A stretch of 64,000 nucleotides of DNA from Streptomyces sp. ACA25. GTDB lineage: Bacteria > Actinomycetota > Actinomycetes > Streptomycetales > Streptomycetaceae. Positions 62,601 to 64,000 of the stretch are shown here, in pieces. The position numbers and the translations under genes were made by a program. The DNA lies in assembly GCF_028200735.1 (NCBI RefSeq), contig NZ_JAQKPV010000002.1, positions 124,001 to 188,000 of the forward strand, read 5' to 3'. Numbering within the stretch: the first letter of the stretch is position 1; every line of letters begins with the position of its first letter. The notes below the pieces were generated by a model, which was given only the letters and a program-made list of their open reading frames with translations, searched no databases and was not told where the DNA came from.

Positions 62601-64000
62601 TCACTCGTCGTCCGGCTCGTCCTCCTCGGCCTCGTCCTCGGCGTCCTCCTGGCGGGCGGCCTCGTCCAGCTCGGAGATGCTGTCCAGAGCGGCGTTGAGC
62701 CGCTCCTGGGCCTCACCGAACGCGGACCAGTCGCCCTCCGCGAGAGCTGCCTCGGCATCCTCCCGGGCCTCGAACGCGTCGCTCAGGAGGTCGGCGAGGC
62801 TTGCCTCCCCTGCCTCCTCGGGCTCCTCGCCCGGCTCTGCGGGCTCGGCCGGCTCGACGTCCTCACCGGACTCGGTGATCCCGAACAGCACGTCGAGCGC
62901 GTCATCGAGACTGTCCTCGTAGGCAGTCTGCTCGCCGTACGAAGCCAGCACCTTCTGCATGCGCGGATACTCGGCACCGGCACCCCGGACATAGACCGGC
63001 TCCACGTACAGCAGGTCGTCGCCGAGCGGCAGGGTCAGCAGGTTGCCGTACTGCACCTCGGAGTCGCCCCGCTGGATGATGTTGATCGACTCGGCGATGA
63101 CCGGGTCCGCGTTCCACTGGCTCTGCACCTGCTGCGGTCCCGGTGTCGAGGTGTTGCTCGGCAACTGGAGGACCCGCATCGTGCCGTAGTCCTCGCTGCG
63201 GGCGTCCGCCTCCACCGCCATGTAGGCGGCCAGCGTCTCGCGGTCCCGCGGGTTGTACGTCGTGGTCAGCGAGAAGGACCGCTCGTCGGTCCCCGGCATC
63301 CTGATGCTCAGGTAGTAGGCCGGCACCGGGTTGTTCGGGGACGTCGGGTCGTTCGGGACCTCCCAGCGCTCACCGCCGGTGTAGAACAGGCTGGCCGAGT
63401 CGACGTGGTACCGCTGCAGCAGGTCCCGCTGGACGTTGAAGAGATCCTGCGGGTACCGGAGGTGCGCCATCAGCTCCTCGCTGATTTCACTCCTGGGGGT
63501 GACGGTGCCGGGGAATGCCTTCTTCCAGGTCTCCAGGACCGGCTCGCCCTCCTCCCACTCGTAGAGCACCACTTCGCCGGAGTACGCGTCCACCGTCGCC
63601 TTCACGGAGTTGCGCATGTAGTTGATCTGGTTCTGCTGGGCGAGCACCTGCCGCTGCGCGTCGGTCAGCGCGGTCTCGGTGGCCTCGTCCAGGATCGTCC
63701 GGGAGGAATACGGGAACCCGTTGCTGGTGGTGTACGTGTCCACGATCCACTGGACGCGGCCGTCCACCACCGCGGGGTACGGGTCACCGTCGATCGTCAG
63801 CCACGGCGCGACCGCCTCGACCCGCTCCTGCGGGGTCCGGCGGTACATGATCTGCGAACCCTCGCCGATCGCTCCGGAGTAGAGGATCTGCGGCTCGCCC
63901 ATGGTGAGGGCGTAGGCGGCCCGGTTGAAGTAGTTGCCCAGGCTGATACCGCCCGGACCGGTGTAGCTGTAGTCGACCTCACGGCTCGGGTCGGCAGGCT
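62601..64000 (-). CDS. UPF0182 family membrane protein, C-terminal part (5' end outside window)
   Basis: The frame is open to the right edge (residues before MGEPQ read YSYTGPGGISLGNYFNRAAYALT), so at least the N-terminal membrane half is missing. The visible part is the extracytoplasmic domain of UPF0182 proteins: WIVDTYTTSNGFPYS, EEGEPVLETWKKAFPGTV, HLRYPQDLFNVQRDLLQRYHV, PSNTSTPGPQQVQSQWNADP and LLYVEPVYVRG. It ends in an acidic Glu/Asp/Ala-rich tail. These large (about 900-1000-residue) proteins have no established function. Confidence 0.9.
   Translation of the reverse strand, partial: PADPSREVDYSYTGPGGISLGNYFNRAAYALTMGEPQILYSGAIGEGSQIMYRRTPQERVEAVAPWLTIDGDPYPAVVDGRVQWIVDTYTTSNGFPYSSRTILDEATETALTDAQRQVLAQQNQINYMRNSVKATVDAYSGEVVLYEWEEGEPVLETWKKAFPGTVTPRSEISEELMAHLRYPQDLFNVQRDLLQRYHVDSASLFYTGGERWEVPNDPTSPNNPVPAYYLSIRMPGTDERSFSLTTTYNPRDRETLAAYMAVEADARSEDYGTMRVLQLPSNTSTPGPQQVQSQWNADPVIAESINIIQRGDSEVQYGNLLTLPLGDDLLYVEPVYVRGAGAEYPRMQKVLASYGEQTAYEDSLDDALDVLFGITESGEDVEPAEPAEPGEEPEEAGEASLADLLSDAFEAREDAEAALAEGDWSAFGEAQERLNAALDSISELDEAARQEDAEDEAEEDEPDDE

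Overview
The window is high-GC actinobacterial DNA that is almost certainly from Streptomyces or a close relative. The decisive marker is an adpA orthologue with a leucine TTA codon, next to orn. Supporting signs are GTG starts, 4-bp ATGA/GTGA gene overlaps, GC-rich hairpin terminators and two initiator tRNA-fMet genes without an encoded CCA. It is chromosomal core-type sequence. I saw no transposase, integrase, phage gene, rRNA or CRISPR array.

Layout. 1-3.2 kb: the 3' end of a CcdA-like gene, a short-chain dehydrogenase and a proline-rich anchored protein. 3.2-10.9 kb: a minus-strand three-gene module of a YqiJ-like membrane protein, a YqiK-type flotillin and a 1600-residue AAA ATPase of the DUF3686 'DNA repair ATPase' kind. 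11.3-13.7 kb: nhaA, a 65-residue HTH protein, and a copper chaperone under a CsoR-type operator. 14-17.7 kb: citrate synthase and a RecD2-like helicase. 18-21.2 kb: a PEP-utilising phosphotransferase overlapping a membrane-protein gene. 21.2-25.6 kb: an oxidoreductase/DUF993/isomerase operon facing its LacI-type regulator. 25.6-31 kb: small genes, a Nudix hydrolase and a fused asymmetric ABC exporter. 31-33 kb: a P1 peptidase divergent from a methionine-aminopeptidase homologue that has lost most of its metal ligands. 33-38.8 kb: an orphan sugar-type binding lipoprotein, a ureohydrolase, a phosphatase-like protein, thioesterase II and a long-chain-type acyl-CoA dehydrogenase.

38.8-46.2 kb: tRNA-fMet, a Fur-type repressor divergent from catalase, a CBS protein, hisN, rsgA, aroA, an M50-like protease and tRNA-His. 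46.2-53.6 kb: orn, adpA with a long upstream region, a universal stress protein, glmS, a small conserved protein and a secreted lipase. 53.7-60.3 kb: a leucine/branched-chain catabolic operon (methylcrotonyl-CoA carboxylase beta and alpha, HMG-CoA lyase, acyl-CoA dehydrogenase) divergent from a TetR regulator. 60.3-64 kb: a Sel1-repeat protein, a second identical tRNA-fMet, and the C-terminal part of a UPF0182 membrane protein.

The items most deserving a second look are the YqiJ/flotillin/AAA-ATPase module, the degenerate MetAP paired with a P1 peptidase, the phosphotransferase/membrane-protein couple, the CRP-like palindrome in a convergent gap, and the two identical initiator tRNA genes flanking a 23.6-kb block. 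All identifications were made by eye from the translated sequence; no database search was possible.
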